Assembly: GCA_019925105.1 (NCBI GenBank)
Contig: JAHGAU010000019.1
Location: forward strand, 310,001 to 374,000
Source: Niebla homalea
Taxonomy: Eukaryota; Ascomycota; Lecanoromycetes; Lecanorales; Ramalinaceae
DNA: 64,000 bases
Reading direction: 5' to 3'
A program made the translations under genes and the position numbers. Below, in pieces: positions 48,876 to 60,911 of this stretch. How positions within the stretch are numbered: position 1 is the stretch's first letter; each line of letters begins with the position of its first letter. Under the pieces are notes generated by a model that did not search any database, was not told the DNA's origin, and saw nothing but the letters and a program-made list of their open reading frames with translations.

Positions 48876-51800
48876 GAAAAAATCGAAATGGCGACGAACG
48901 AAGGGACCCTAGAGGTCCAAAACGATGCGTATACGCATAGCTTTAATAATAATAAGAAAAATATATTAAGTACGATAAGTAAAAGTAACGTAATAATTAA
49001 GAATAAGGTGGTAAACGGGTAAGTAACTTATATTAATAGAAATAACGATAATGCGTACGGGTAATATAATAATAATAAGCCGGATAATGCTTAAAATAAG
49101 TAAAAAAATTAAAATTAATAAAATACGCGTATTAAAACGTATAAAACGCGTAATAATAAGGCGGAAATAATAAATAAATAAAAGGGTAAAAAGGCCGGTA
49201 CGGTATTAATGGCGAAAGGTACGGGCGGAAAAAAAAGGCGGAAAGATTACGGTAAAAGTATTATTAAGGATATATAAAGGGGAAATAAGGTTAATAAGGA
49301 GGATAAGATTTTAAAAGATTAAAAATAAAAAACGGAGACGGAGCGTCGTCCGATAAATAAAAGTAAAAAAGCAATAAAAGAAACGGTAAAGACCTTAAAA
49401 AGACTCCTTACGGTAAAATAAAAGGATATTACATTAAAGACCTAATTAATACTATAGATTAAGTTAAGAAACATAAGGGACTTTTATATAAAAATAAAAG
49501 TAAAATTAAAGAAAACGGAACGATTATAGGGCTTTTAAGGGGCGGTAATAAAGGCGTTAATAAAGGGTAAAAACGGCAGCTTAAGGCTAGGTATATAAAA
49601 TAAGGGTGTGAAAACGGTGGCCCCTTAAATGAAAGAAAGCTAGGTAATAAAAATAATAAAAAGGGTACCCGTGATAAAGAATAAAAAGATAATAAAAAAG
49701 AAAGCAATTACGTTAAAAAAAATAAAAATAATAACGGTCCGTTTATTTAATAATAAGGAAAGGAACGCGGCGGTAAAAATAAATCCGCTATAATTAATAA
49801 AGGCTTTTAAGGTAATAACGGAACCATTAATAAAATAGATTATTACGGTATATAAATTATAAAATAGGAATATCCTTTTTAATATAATATCTTTAAAAGT
49901 AAAAGAAAGCTTAAAGAGATTTAAGGCTTAAATTAATAAAAAAAAATATAAGTTAATTAAGGTTTTAAAATAATTATTTATTATTATAGTAAATAAAATA
50001 TACCTTTTACGTTTTAAGGAAACTGAAAAAAAAATTATATTAAGGAATATAAAAAGGGAAAATACGGTTTTTTATTTAAAGCTTAAGATCGTTAATTATA
50101 AGCTTCCGCCGGTAATAAGAAAACTTAATTCTTTAAAACGCATAAAAAGGTACTTTACTATTATATTAAGCGTAATGTTAATTAAAATATATAATAATAT
50201 CCTAAATAAAGGAATTATTAAAAAGGGATCTTTTAAAATAACTTAACTATAAGATAAAACGGTTAATATTTATTAATATTTTAAGTATTAAAGTTATAAA
50301 TATATTATTATAAAATACTTTAATATTATAAAATATATAATTTACGTTAAGGGTTATAATACCTATAAATATATAAAGTTAATAATTAAAAAACTTATAA
50401 AGAATACGCTTAAATACGTTATATATAATAAGGAAAAATACTTAATATAGGATTCTAAATATATAATAAGGGCCAGGGAAATTAAACGTAAAAAAACCCG
50501 GATAACCGCGAAAATCCAACGGTATAATATATATAAAATTAATTTAATAGGTTAATTAAAGGTAACCTTAAAACGTAAGCTTAATTAATTAAATAATAAA
50601 AGGTAAATAACGGTAAAAAAAAAAAAAGCTTTTATAATCCCGATTTTAAGGGCTGGCCGTCTTACGTCTTTAATAATAATTAAAAAGGTATTAGGCTAGA
50701 AAACGTTTAACTTTAATAAAAGGTTTATAACTTAAGTAAGTATAAAAAAGGGAGTTTTTATAGAGGTTAATAAATAATATATTAACGTTTTTAAAAGTAA
50801 TATAATATAACGTTTATAATAAGGGAATTAAAGTAATAATATTAATATTTAAGTTTAAAGAAATTAAGGATATTAATATTATAATAATATAAGAATTATT
50901 ATATAATTTATATATATATTTATATATATATTTATTTATTAATCCGGGGAGGAATTTCACTTAATTTTTAAGGGGGATAAAATAATTAAAATATACTTTT
51001 TTATAAATAAACGGTTTAACGTAAATAACTAAGATATTACTTATTATAATAAAAACCTTTATATATTCCGTATTATAAAAGAAAGGGACTTAAAAAGCGA
51101 TTTTAATATTTATAATACATATAACCCGCCACCGGTTAATAAAGAAGGACCTTTTATGATACCGTTATTTAAAGAAGTTTTAATTACTTTAAGTAAATAT
51201 ATATTACTTAAAGACTTTAACTTATATTATTATATATAAAATAAGGAAAAGCATATAATAAATTACGTTAAATCGGATGATTTATTAATAGTTACCGTTT
51301 AAGTTAACTTTTTATTATTAATATTATAAAAAATTATTATATAAGAAAATTATAAGTTTAAAACGACAATTAATCTAGCCTTTAATACGGAAGGGGTTAC
51401 CGGCGTAGTTATAATATATAGGCCATAAAAGGACTTAAAATATAACTCGGATTATATACCGATATAGATAACCTTAAACTAAACCGTTAATACGACCTTA
51501 TTATTACCGGTAAAGAGGACGTAAAAAACGGTTAAGGAAACAGAGATTTATATAAAAACGGAAGAAATAATAGTATAATTCGCGGACCTCCCTTAATTAA
51601 ATAATAGAGACCAGATCGATTTCTTTATAAAGCGAGTAATAAAGGTATTAAACGAGGTAATTAATAAGACTATCCCGATAATAAAACCCTCTTAAAGAAT
51701 TAAAACTTATTAAAATAAAAAGTATATAATTATAATTATAAAAGTAAAAAGGTTAATTAAGTAGGCTTTTAAGTATAAGAACTAAGAAATACTTAATTAA

Positions 51801-54684
51801 TTAAGAATTACTTAAAAGGAAAAAGAAAGGATTATTAAAAAAATTAAATAAATATACTTTTAATTTACGGTATATAACTTAACGGTCTTATTTTATAGTA
51901 TTTAAAAGTTAATAAAGTATAATAAAGAATAAAATAAGAAATTAAAGTTTATTTTTAAATTCCCGCCCCTTAAGAAACCCGATAATATATTAATTAATAC
52001 CTTTAACGGGAAGATTAAGGCCCTTAAAGGAATATTTTTCCCCCCTTTATTAAAAGTTAACTTAAACGATATTAACGGCGTTACATACTTTAACCCTATA
52101 TTAATAAATAAAATAATAATATAAGATATAATAATTAAGGCAATTAATAAATTAAAGAAAAATAAAACCTTAAAACTAAATAAGATTCTTAACAGATTCT
52201 TAATAATAATAGTTTTACTATTTAAAAAGGTTTTTATTTACCTCTTTTAAGTATATTTCGACGTTAATTATTACTTACGTAAGTTTAAGGAAATAAAAAC
52301 GATTATTTTTAAAAAGCTTATTAAGCCGGATTACTTTAAAGTAAAATCTTATAAACTTATTATACTCTTATATACGTTAAAGAAAGCCTTAAAAACGGTA
52401 ATAATGAAAATCCTTAATAACTATATAGAGAACTACGGACTTCTTTCCGACTAATAAATAAAAGCAAAAAGAAATAGGTTAATAGAAATAACCCTTAAAG
52501 GACTAATTAACGGCGTATATACGGTATAAAATTACGGGAAGAAGTATATTATAAGTCTTTTTTCTTTTAATATTATAAATACCTTTAATAAAATAAATTA
52601 TTAAAGGTTACTATATAACTTAAAGAAGAAAGGGATATTACCCTTCTTAATTAAGTAAATAAAGAATTTCCTAAATAACCGAGTTATATTAATTAACTTA
52701 AAATAAAAGATAAGCCTAATAGAGCCCGCTATAATAAGGATTCCTTAAAGATTGCTTATTTCTTTTATATTATTCCCGTTTTTTAATAATTTTTTAATCG
52801 AAAAGTTTATTAAGTTAAAATAGAAAATCTAAGTTAAAGGCTTTATTAATAACGTTTATTTCTTAGCCTATAGTACCTTTATATAAATGAACTATTTAAA
52901 ATTAAAATAAACCTATAAAATCTATTTTTAATAAGCGAGAACTTACGGGGTTTAATTCGCATTATATAAGTACGAACTTATTTATATAATTAAGAGCCCG
53001 AGGCTATATAATATAATAATTATAATGGACCTAAGTAAAGTTATAGTAAAGCCGGATATTAGCATTAAAGTCCTTAACCTTTAAATAAATAAAAATTCAA
53101 TTAAAAGGATTATATAAAAAAAGTCTAAAAGAAAATAACTTTATAAGAAAAAGGTTTTATTTATCTCGCCGTATCAATATAAGGAGTTACGTTATAAAAG
53201 GCCCGGACTATTTATTAAGCTATAATAAAACCAGCTATAATATACATTATAATTATTTAATATATACTTAAAAGTATTCCGGAATATAGGAAAAAGCTTA
53301 TTTAAATATTATAGAAAGTCCAGAATCAGTATTTAAGAGTAATTAACAGTACCTATAAAGTAATTTTAATCCCGGTATTAAAGTCTAAAGTCTTTATATT
53401 ACCGATTAAAATCTCGTTAAATTAAATAATTATTTAAATAAAATTAAAGAGATATATATACTTAACTATAATAATAAGAAACGGGCGGATTTATTAAAAT
53501 CTTAATAAGCTTAAAGTTAAAAAGAATAAATTAAAAATACTTATCTTTCTTCCTATTAAGATAAAGTAAGAATAAATTAAGAAAGAAATTAATTTTACCG
53601 GTATCCCGGAAGTTAGCTTAAGCGGGTATAAACTCCCGTTAAACGTAAGAAAGACTAAGATTAAAAGGATTTAAAGAGTAAAAGTTATAACGATTACTTT
53701 ATAAGCTATAATAAAATAAATTGAACGTTAACAGAAATATAAGGACTTTATACCTTAAGGTTATTATTACTTAATTCTTAACGATAAAAAGATTATTAAT
53801 AAGTATCTTTACCGTTATAATATTATAAAGAAAAATAATAACGTATTAATAATTTAATTTTAAACGGATAAAAATGGTTTAACTTATTTCTTATTTATTA
53901 TATATACTAAGGGTCGGATAAACGCCGGATATAAGTACGAATAAAAAAAGTAAGATACCGTATACGTCCTTATTTCTTATTTTTTATTTACGGAAGTTAA
54001 ATTAAGACTTATTATAAAAGTTAATATTTATAATTACCGTTAAATATTATTTACGAAACGAGGTATCCGGGTAATTATTAAATTTATAATATTTACCGGA
54101 TTATTATTATAATTTAACTTTATTATAGAAATAAATAAAGTTATTAAAAACCTTATAAAGAAGGCCCGTTACCGGTTAAGGAAGAAAAAGAAGAGCGGAA
54201 ACCGGCTACGTTAATTATATAAATTAAAAAGTATTTTCTATAACCATAAGGATATAATAGTAAATACTTATTAAAAGTCTTTAAAAGAGTTAATAATAAT
54301 AATAATATAAGAGGGATATATAGTAAACGCGTAAGTATTAATAAGGATATTTAAAGGTATTATATAAGGTTAAAGTAATATAGATATATAAAGGAATAAA
54401 AGAGTAATAAGCTTAAGGATAGCCCTTATAAGGATATAATCGTAATATTACGGATTTTCTTAAAGGAGTTAGAATATAAAAAGTATATAAATAAATTATT
54501 ATTCTTTAAACGGCCGTTAACATCCTTTACCTTAAAGGATAGAGGGTGGAGGCCTGGTGGATACCGGTTTTTGCTTTAACGTTATGAATATTAGGTTTTT
54601 ACGGTTATTAATAAGGCCAAAAGGCCGTATATTAAGGAACGCCGGAATTAGCTTAGCTAGACCCGTAGTATAAATCAATCAATC
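48876..54684 (+). mobile_element. LINE-A copy 3, full length
   Basis: A 5,809-bp non-LTR element with the 13-bp duplication AAATAAACTTAAG (48863-48875, 54685-54697). A 12-bp leader precedes ORF1 at 48888 (MATNEGTLEVQNDAYTHS, open for 44 codons). ORF2 RT blocks: KPDYFKVKSYKLIILLYTL (52324-52385), a GIPQGSPLSPILF remnant (about 52738-52775) and a FADD remnant FLAYSTF (about 52859-52880). It ends in the shared 3' UTR and tail AATCAATCAA. It interrupts the minus-strand F1. Both extremities are nearly free of RIP. Confidence 0.92.
52250..52900 (+). pseudogene. LINE-A ORF2 reverse transcriptase (copy 3)
   Basis: Successive RT blocks can be read: KPDY..KSY.LI.LLYTL, then LLSFNIINTFNKINYQ-like (finger/palm FDxVxH block), GIP*RLLISFILF, and FLAYSTF for F-A-D-D. 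The order and spacing fit a Tad-clade RT. Asp to Tyr or Asn changes at the catalytic box rule out activity. Confidence 0.78.
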
Positions 54685-55932
54685 AAATAAACTTAAGTTT
54701 AAGTCTATAAAAATATATATACCCGGAGATTCCTTTATAGTGCTATTAATAAGTGTAAATAAGGATAAAATAAATCGGTTATCCTTATTAAAGTTTTCCT
54801 TAATGATTATAAGTTTTAAGGTTATATAAGGCTTAAGTTACTTATTAAATATAAGTTCAACTATATCCTTAATAATAATATTATCGGTTTTATCCGTAAT
54901 ATCTATAATATAAAGGTTTTATATAATAATAATAACCGGCTCGTTATCTATATTTTTTTTATTATTAAAACGTATCCGTTGAGTAAATGTTAGATATCCA
55001 CGGTAATTATTTCTTTTTATTTTAATACTAATTAATAAACCGGTGGGGGGTTATTAATTTTATATTTAAGCTAAATGACCTTATTCTTTAATTACTTAAT
55101 ATAATTATAGCGTTAAACCCAGTTATTCAATATAAGCATTTTATAAACGTAATAGCCCTTAAAACCGATAAGGCGTCTTTTAATAGCCTTAATTTAGAAT
55201 TTAGTTAATTTATACCCGGAAGCTTACGCTCTTAATATATATTACGTTATTTAACCCTTTTAATAAAGAATTAATCGGGTTTTTAAGACTTATAATCTAA
55301 TTTAATACGTTATAAGTACTTATAAATATTATATTATATATAATGGCCGCTATAGTAATAAGTTTAATAATAAGAATACGCGGTAAACTATTATCCAATA
55401 GTATTATATAAGCCCGGATAATAAAAGTTTAACTTATTTATTTAGAAATACCGTTTTATTAAGGGTTATAAGGTACCGGAGACTCTTATTAAATCCCTTT
55501 AATATATTATTAATTATTAAATTAAAAGTTACTATATATACCATTATCGTTAATATATAGGCAGCGGATAAAGTAATTTATGGAACCGTTTTATATAAAA
55601 AGTTTAACAGTAAGGTTATATAGATAACTTTAATAACGTTTTTAATAAAAATAACGACTTACTTATAATCGGCTTGTATACCATTAATAAAGTTAATTAG
55701 GTCGGAATAAATAAGTTCGTTTTAATAAGTATTAAACTTATTATAACTTTTATTTAACTTAAGCTTTATTTATATTTCCGTATAAATAATACACTTATAA
55801 TCCTTTAATAGATTGAATAAATTAAAAAGGTTAATATTAATTACCGATTCCGGTAAGAACTTAATATTTTACTCCTTTTTATACCCCGTTACTTTATACT
55901 AGTATTTTAAGGCTTCTTAATTTATAAAAGTA
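54685..55932 (-). mobile_element. Copia F1 copy b, segment 3 (RT start, integrase)
   Basis: This resumes the minus-strand F1 after LINE-A. It runs into the integrase region, aligning inverted with about 44080-45710, and stops at the TA where the next TIR-family element begins. The remaining gag end of this copy is not found next to it. Confidence 0.82.
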
Positions 55933-56772
55933 CCTTACCGAAGCCCACAGAGTAGAAAACACCGAGTTGACGCCGCTTTGACGCCTGAAGCCACTCCAAA
56001 ATACAAGCGCTTAAAACTCCGCTTTTTTTAGAACGCGTAGTTAAAGCCGCGTTATTATATTAACCGCGCAGTACGAAAAATAATGTTAAAGTTATATTAA
56101 CGTTAAGTTAACGCCAATTTAACGCCGATTTAACGTGGTTTAAAGCGGCTTTAAAGCGGCTTTAAGAGTTTCGGAATAAAGGCTAAAGTAAGGGGTTAGT
56201 CTGGGATTTAGGGGTAGGCTTGGCAGGCTTAGTATAAATACTGCACTTAAAGCTCTAGGTGCTATATACTTTTTGGGCTTATTAACTAGCTATTAATATA
56301 ATTTTATGCGATTCTACCTATTATTTATCGTAAAATACATTTAAGAAACTAAGGATTATATATTCAATATAAAGAGGTAATTAATAGTATATACGACGCG
56401 CTATAATAAATATTTATACGTAGGTATTTTACTGTTTAACCTACGTATAATACGCTAAAGAGGGTACTATAAACATAGTCGCTAGACGTATTTATTATTA
56501 TTAAAGGTATTAATAAGCTTAAAAAAGCGCGCTATACGATAGCCTTTTTATTTAGATTACGCCCGTTAGGTTAATATAGTTATAAACTAACGCTAAATCC
56601 TCCGTTGCCCTATTAACTTTCGTCCCTACAATATTTAAACCCCTTTTACTTATTCTTTTTTCGGACCTTATCTTTTATTACCAGATTATATATCATCCCG
56701 CTTATTATTAATTCCATATTCCTTATTCATTATTTGCCCTCCTTAACATTACTTCACATAAAATGCTATTAT
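55933..56772 (+). mobile_element. TIR-family element D, left end with possible transposase start
   Basis: It opens CCTTACCGAAGCCC after TA (55931-55932), followed by GAGTTGACGCCGCTTTGACGCC and further subterminal AACGCC units, so it belongs with elements A-C. Past 56160 the sequence differs: no VNTR, but a TATAAATA box (56233-56240). Then comes a frame reading YKEVINSIYDAL..IFIRRYFTV.PTYNTLKRVL (from about 56370). With RIP stops discounted this resembles the psq-type helix-turn-helix that starts pogo/Fot1 transposases. Copia F3 cuts it off at 56773. This could be the autonomous relative; the domain call is tentative. Confidence 0.5.
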
Positions 56773-56924
56773 TGTTAAAAGTACTCACATTAATTACCCG
56801 GCACTCGGGTAGATTAAATATGATCCGAAGTTAGACCCAATTAGGGTAACTAGGATTTAAGAGTACTTAATTATACTTCTATATATAAAGAATAATTAAG
56901 TAATTTATACCTTATACTTTAAAA
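56773..56924 (+). repeat. Copia F3 LTR (copy b)
   Basis: A 152-bp LTR beginning TGTTAAAAGTACTCAC. The preceding 5 bp are ATTAT, which does not match the flank of copy c. Confidence 0.82.
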
Positions 56925-57461
56925 GGTTATAAGTTTAACCTCGTAATAACGATACTTTATAGGGACATTTTTTCCTTATTTAATTTTATAACTATAATAT
57001 AGAAATCTTACTATATAAAATATACTTAAAAGATAAAAATATTTTACTTAAAAATATTATTAAATTATGATTTTTAAGCTATAAAGTTAATTAATAACTT
57101 AATAATCTAAAATTCTATAAGGATTAAATACCTTAATTTTATTACTGCCGGGGTATACGTATTTATTAATTAAAAAGTATAAATACTTATTTCCTAGCCT
57201 TATAAGTTAACTATATACCGGTATTTATACGCCGGAAATCGGCTATATATAGGGGTTTTAACTTTATAATATAAAGCGTTAAGCGGAGTATAAATAAAAG
57301 TTTTAATGGGGAAATTTCGACCTTAATTAAACTCTTTAAGCTTTAAACCCTTAAAAATTTAATAATTATAATAAGAAATCTTTACCCGATTTAAACTCTT
57401 TTTATAACTTAAAGGATTTTTAACCCCATTCCGCCCCTAAGATTACTTAATAAGACCTTTT
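56773..57461 (+). mobile_element. Copia F3 copy b, 5' LTR and gag start, plus strand
   Basis: LTR 56773-56924, primer site at 56925 (GGTTATAAG), then 5' leader and gag sequence. It is the inverse of 60225-60911. It ends abruptly at 57461-57465, joined to an oppositely oriented F3 through the shared bases TATAG. Confidence 0.8.
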
Positions 57462-60400
57462 ATAGTCTTTAAGGTAATCTTAAAAGTTTTTTAATATATA
57501 TTTACCTCCGTTATTTACCCGTAAACGTTTAATTTTCCGGTTAATAATTTTATATTTAACTTAAAATTACTTAAATTTACGGGTTACGTTTAACTTATAA
57601 ATTACCGGGTAAACTTTTAATATATAAGTAAAATCGTCTTAAAAAGTAATAAAATATTTAATTATATTATAATTTACCGGCTTAATAAGCTTTATAACGT
57701 TTAAATAAATAAGCTTTAATAAAATAATCTTTAATTTAAAATATCCCTTATAAGGCCGAAAAAATATTTTATTAAAGGTATAATACGTATATATAACCTC
57801 CTTTAAAAGCTTTTTTTATTCCTTTTATTTACATTTAAGGGATATCTTTATTAATACCGTAATTAACTTAACAATAAATTAAGGGCCGAAATACCCCGTC
57901 CTTATATATTAAGTTAATATATTATTTAATACGTTAAATACCGTTATTATTAATTAAAATAATATTTAAAGATTTAATATAAAAAGTTATCCTTACCGGG
58001 AGTATATAAATTTACCGGGTTTTTTAATTATTATCCGTTTAACTTAAGAAGTTATTATTTTTACTTTATTATTTAAAAGTTAAATCTTTAAGAGGAGGTT
58101 TACTTTATTATCGGGAAAATAAATAGAATTTAAAAACTTAATTATTACCTTTTTCCCGTTAATATTATAGGTTATCCGGGTAATATTAATATTACCCGTA
58201 TAATTAATTTACGTTAAACTTAACTTTAAGGATATTATTTAATAAGGCCAGAAATCATTATTAAAAAATTCCTTTTAATAGAAAAGATACTTATTATAAT
58301 TATTATTTAAGATTATTAACTTTTATAAATTAATTAAGTTAACGGATATTATTATATATTTAAGCTTAATATTTACGTTTATTATACTATAAACCTCCTT
58401 TAAAACCGATAAATTTATTAATATAGTTATTATAATAGCCTCCTTAATTTTTAACTTCTTTAATCTCCGATATAACGTCTTAATCCTTTTTTTAAAATAA
58501 AGGATTTAATAATTATTTTCTAAGTATTTATTATTACGGCTTTTTACGGTATAAAAATTATATTTTTAAAAATTATACTCTATAAAAAACCGCTTATTAT
58601 TAATTTTTAAAGTTGCCGGATAAATTATAAAGTAATATTAACGCGGGCTATATTTACCTATAGTTCTTTATTCTTTATTAAAACTAAAAGAATTTCGGCT
58701 TAATATAGTTTAATTTTAAATTAAATTAATATAAAAATATTATTAACCGTTATTAAGATTAAGTAAGAAAAATTAAATAATTATTAAGTTAAGGACCTTA
58801 TATAACTTATTAATAACCAGCATTTCGGTTATATATTTACGGAATTTATAAGTAAATTAATTAACCGTTTTATTTGGACCCTTTATTATCATTTTAAACT
58901 CCCGGGTTAACTTAATATATAAACTTAAGCTTTAAGGTTTAAAATACATAATAAGAATAATTTAAATTTCTTAAGTTATATTTAATTTATTTATAAGGTA
59001 ACGTATATTATCCTTATAATAAGTCTTAATAACGGTTATAATTTAAAGTTTATCCTTAATAATTATAAGTTTATAAAGGTTATTAAGGATTAATTAGTCC
59101 TTAACTTATTAATATTATAATATTTATTAATATTACTTAATTAATAAAGGAATTATATTAAAAGAAAAACTTTTAAAGGTAAAGTTTTTAATTTTAAAGG
59201 TTATCTTTAATAAAAAAAATAGGAACTTAAAATCTTTAAATTAATACTTACGTATAAAGAAATATTAATTACTTAATTAAATTTAAACTTAAAATTAAAA
59301 TTAAATAAGGAGTTTAATAGGTTTTTTAACTTTAAAGCTTTTAATTTAAATTAATATTTAATTAATAAATTGTTTAAGGGTAAAGGATCTTCCGTATTAA
59401 ATAACGGGATCTAGTTTTCTATCCTTAAACGGAACTTAAAGATTAACTTATTAAATAATAATATTAAAGGTTCTTTAAATACCTTTAAGTTAAAGCTATT
59501 ATAAGACTTCGGTATAAACGGGGGTAAATACTCTTTATTTATGTTTTTAACTACCTCCTAAGTAGTCCTTCGGTTTTCTTTCTGAAGGTTTTTTAAGTAA
59601 AAATAAAAGAATTTACTTTTAATTTAATAGTAAAAGGTAATAAGAGGATTTCCGTATTAATAAAGTGGAGTAATAATATATTTAAGGGTTTTAATAATAA
59701 AGCTTAAATTCCGAATAAAGTTCGGTTTATTTTGATTAATAATAAACTAAAACTTTATAAATATTTAGGTTATCTTTATACCCCTTTAAAATTACTTATT
59801 TCCCTTACGTTTAATATAATACGGAAAGCTAATTTTTATACTTAATTACCGCTTTCTACTTTAAGGGTTATAATTTTTATTCGTAATTACCTTACCTTTA
59901 ATCTTCCGGGTATTAATTAAACTAAGTAGCCTTCCGGGTTAATTAAAATATAAAGGATTTAATAATTAATTCTTAATTTTCTTTTTTAAAACGTAAAATC
60001 TTAACTTAAGTAAATAGACTTCCTTCTCCTTAAATTTAATCCTTAAAGATAGTTTTAATTAAGTAATTTTAAAGGTAAAATTAAGTTATATTTTTATTAT
60101 ATAATTAAAGTTACCGTTTTAAAAAAGAAATTTCATTTTAAAGAGAGGATTTTTATTATAAAAAGTAAAAATTTAAAGTTTTTTAACTCTATAATATTCC
60201 GTAATCCTTATAAAAAATCTTATTTAAATAATCTTAAAAACGGAATAAAGTTAAAAATCCTTTAAGTTACCGTCTTAATAAAGAAAATTTATATTGGGTA
60301 GAGATTTTTTATTATAATTATAAGGATTTTTAAGGGTTTAAACTTTAATAAATTTAATTAAAGTCGAAATTTCCTAGTTAAGACCTTAATTAAGGCTTTA

Positions 60401-60911
60401 CTTAATACTTCATATTATAAAGTTAAGGCTTTTATATATAGCCGGTTTCCGGCGTATAATTGCCGGCGTATAATTAACTTATAAGGCTAGGAAATAAGCA
60501 TTTATATATTTTAATTAATAAATATATATACCCCGGTAATAATAAAGTTAAAGTATTTTATCCTTATAAAATTTTAAATTATTAAGTTATTAATTAACTT
60601 TATAGCTTAAAGATTATAATTTAATAATATTTTTAGGAAGAATACTTCTATCTTTTAAGTATATTTTATACGGTAAGATTTCTATATTATAGCTATAAAT
60701 TTAAATAAGAAAAAGGTATCCTTATAGGGTATTATTATTGCGAGTCTGGGCTTATAACCTCTTAAAATATAAGGTGTAAATTGTTTAATTATTTCTTAAG
60801 TATAAAAGTATAATTAAGTACTCCTATATCCCAGCTATCTTAATCGGGTTTAACTTCGGATTATATCTAATCTACCCGACTGCCGGGTAATTAATATGAG
60901 TACTTTCAACA
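57461..60911 (-). mobile_element. Copia F3 copy c, integrase to 5' LTR, minus strand
   Basis: This 3.45-kb segment parallels 25788-29254: integrase core RKIKRLRVNNGGKY (57499-57540), protease/gag to about 60400, primer site GGTTATAAGCCC (minus, ending at 60759) and LTR 60760-60911. RT, RNase H and the 3' LTR are missing at the head-to-head junction. Confidence 0.82.
60760..60911 (-). repeat. Copia F3 5' LTR (copy c)
   Basis: A 152-bp LTR with the outer end GAGTACTTTCAACA intact. The adjoining F1 sequence begins CATTC. Confidence 0.87.
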
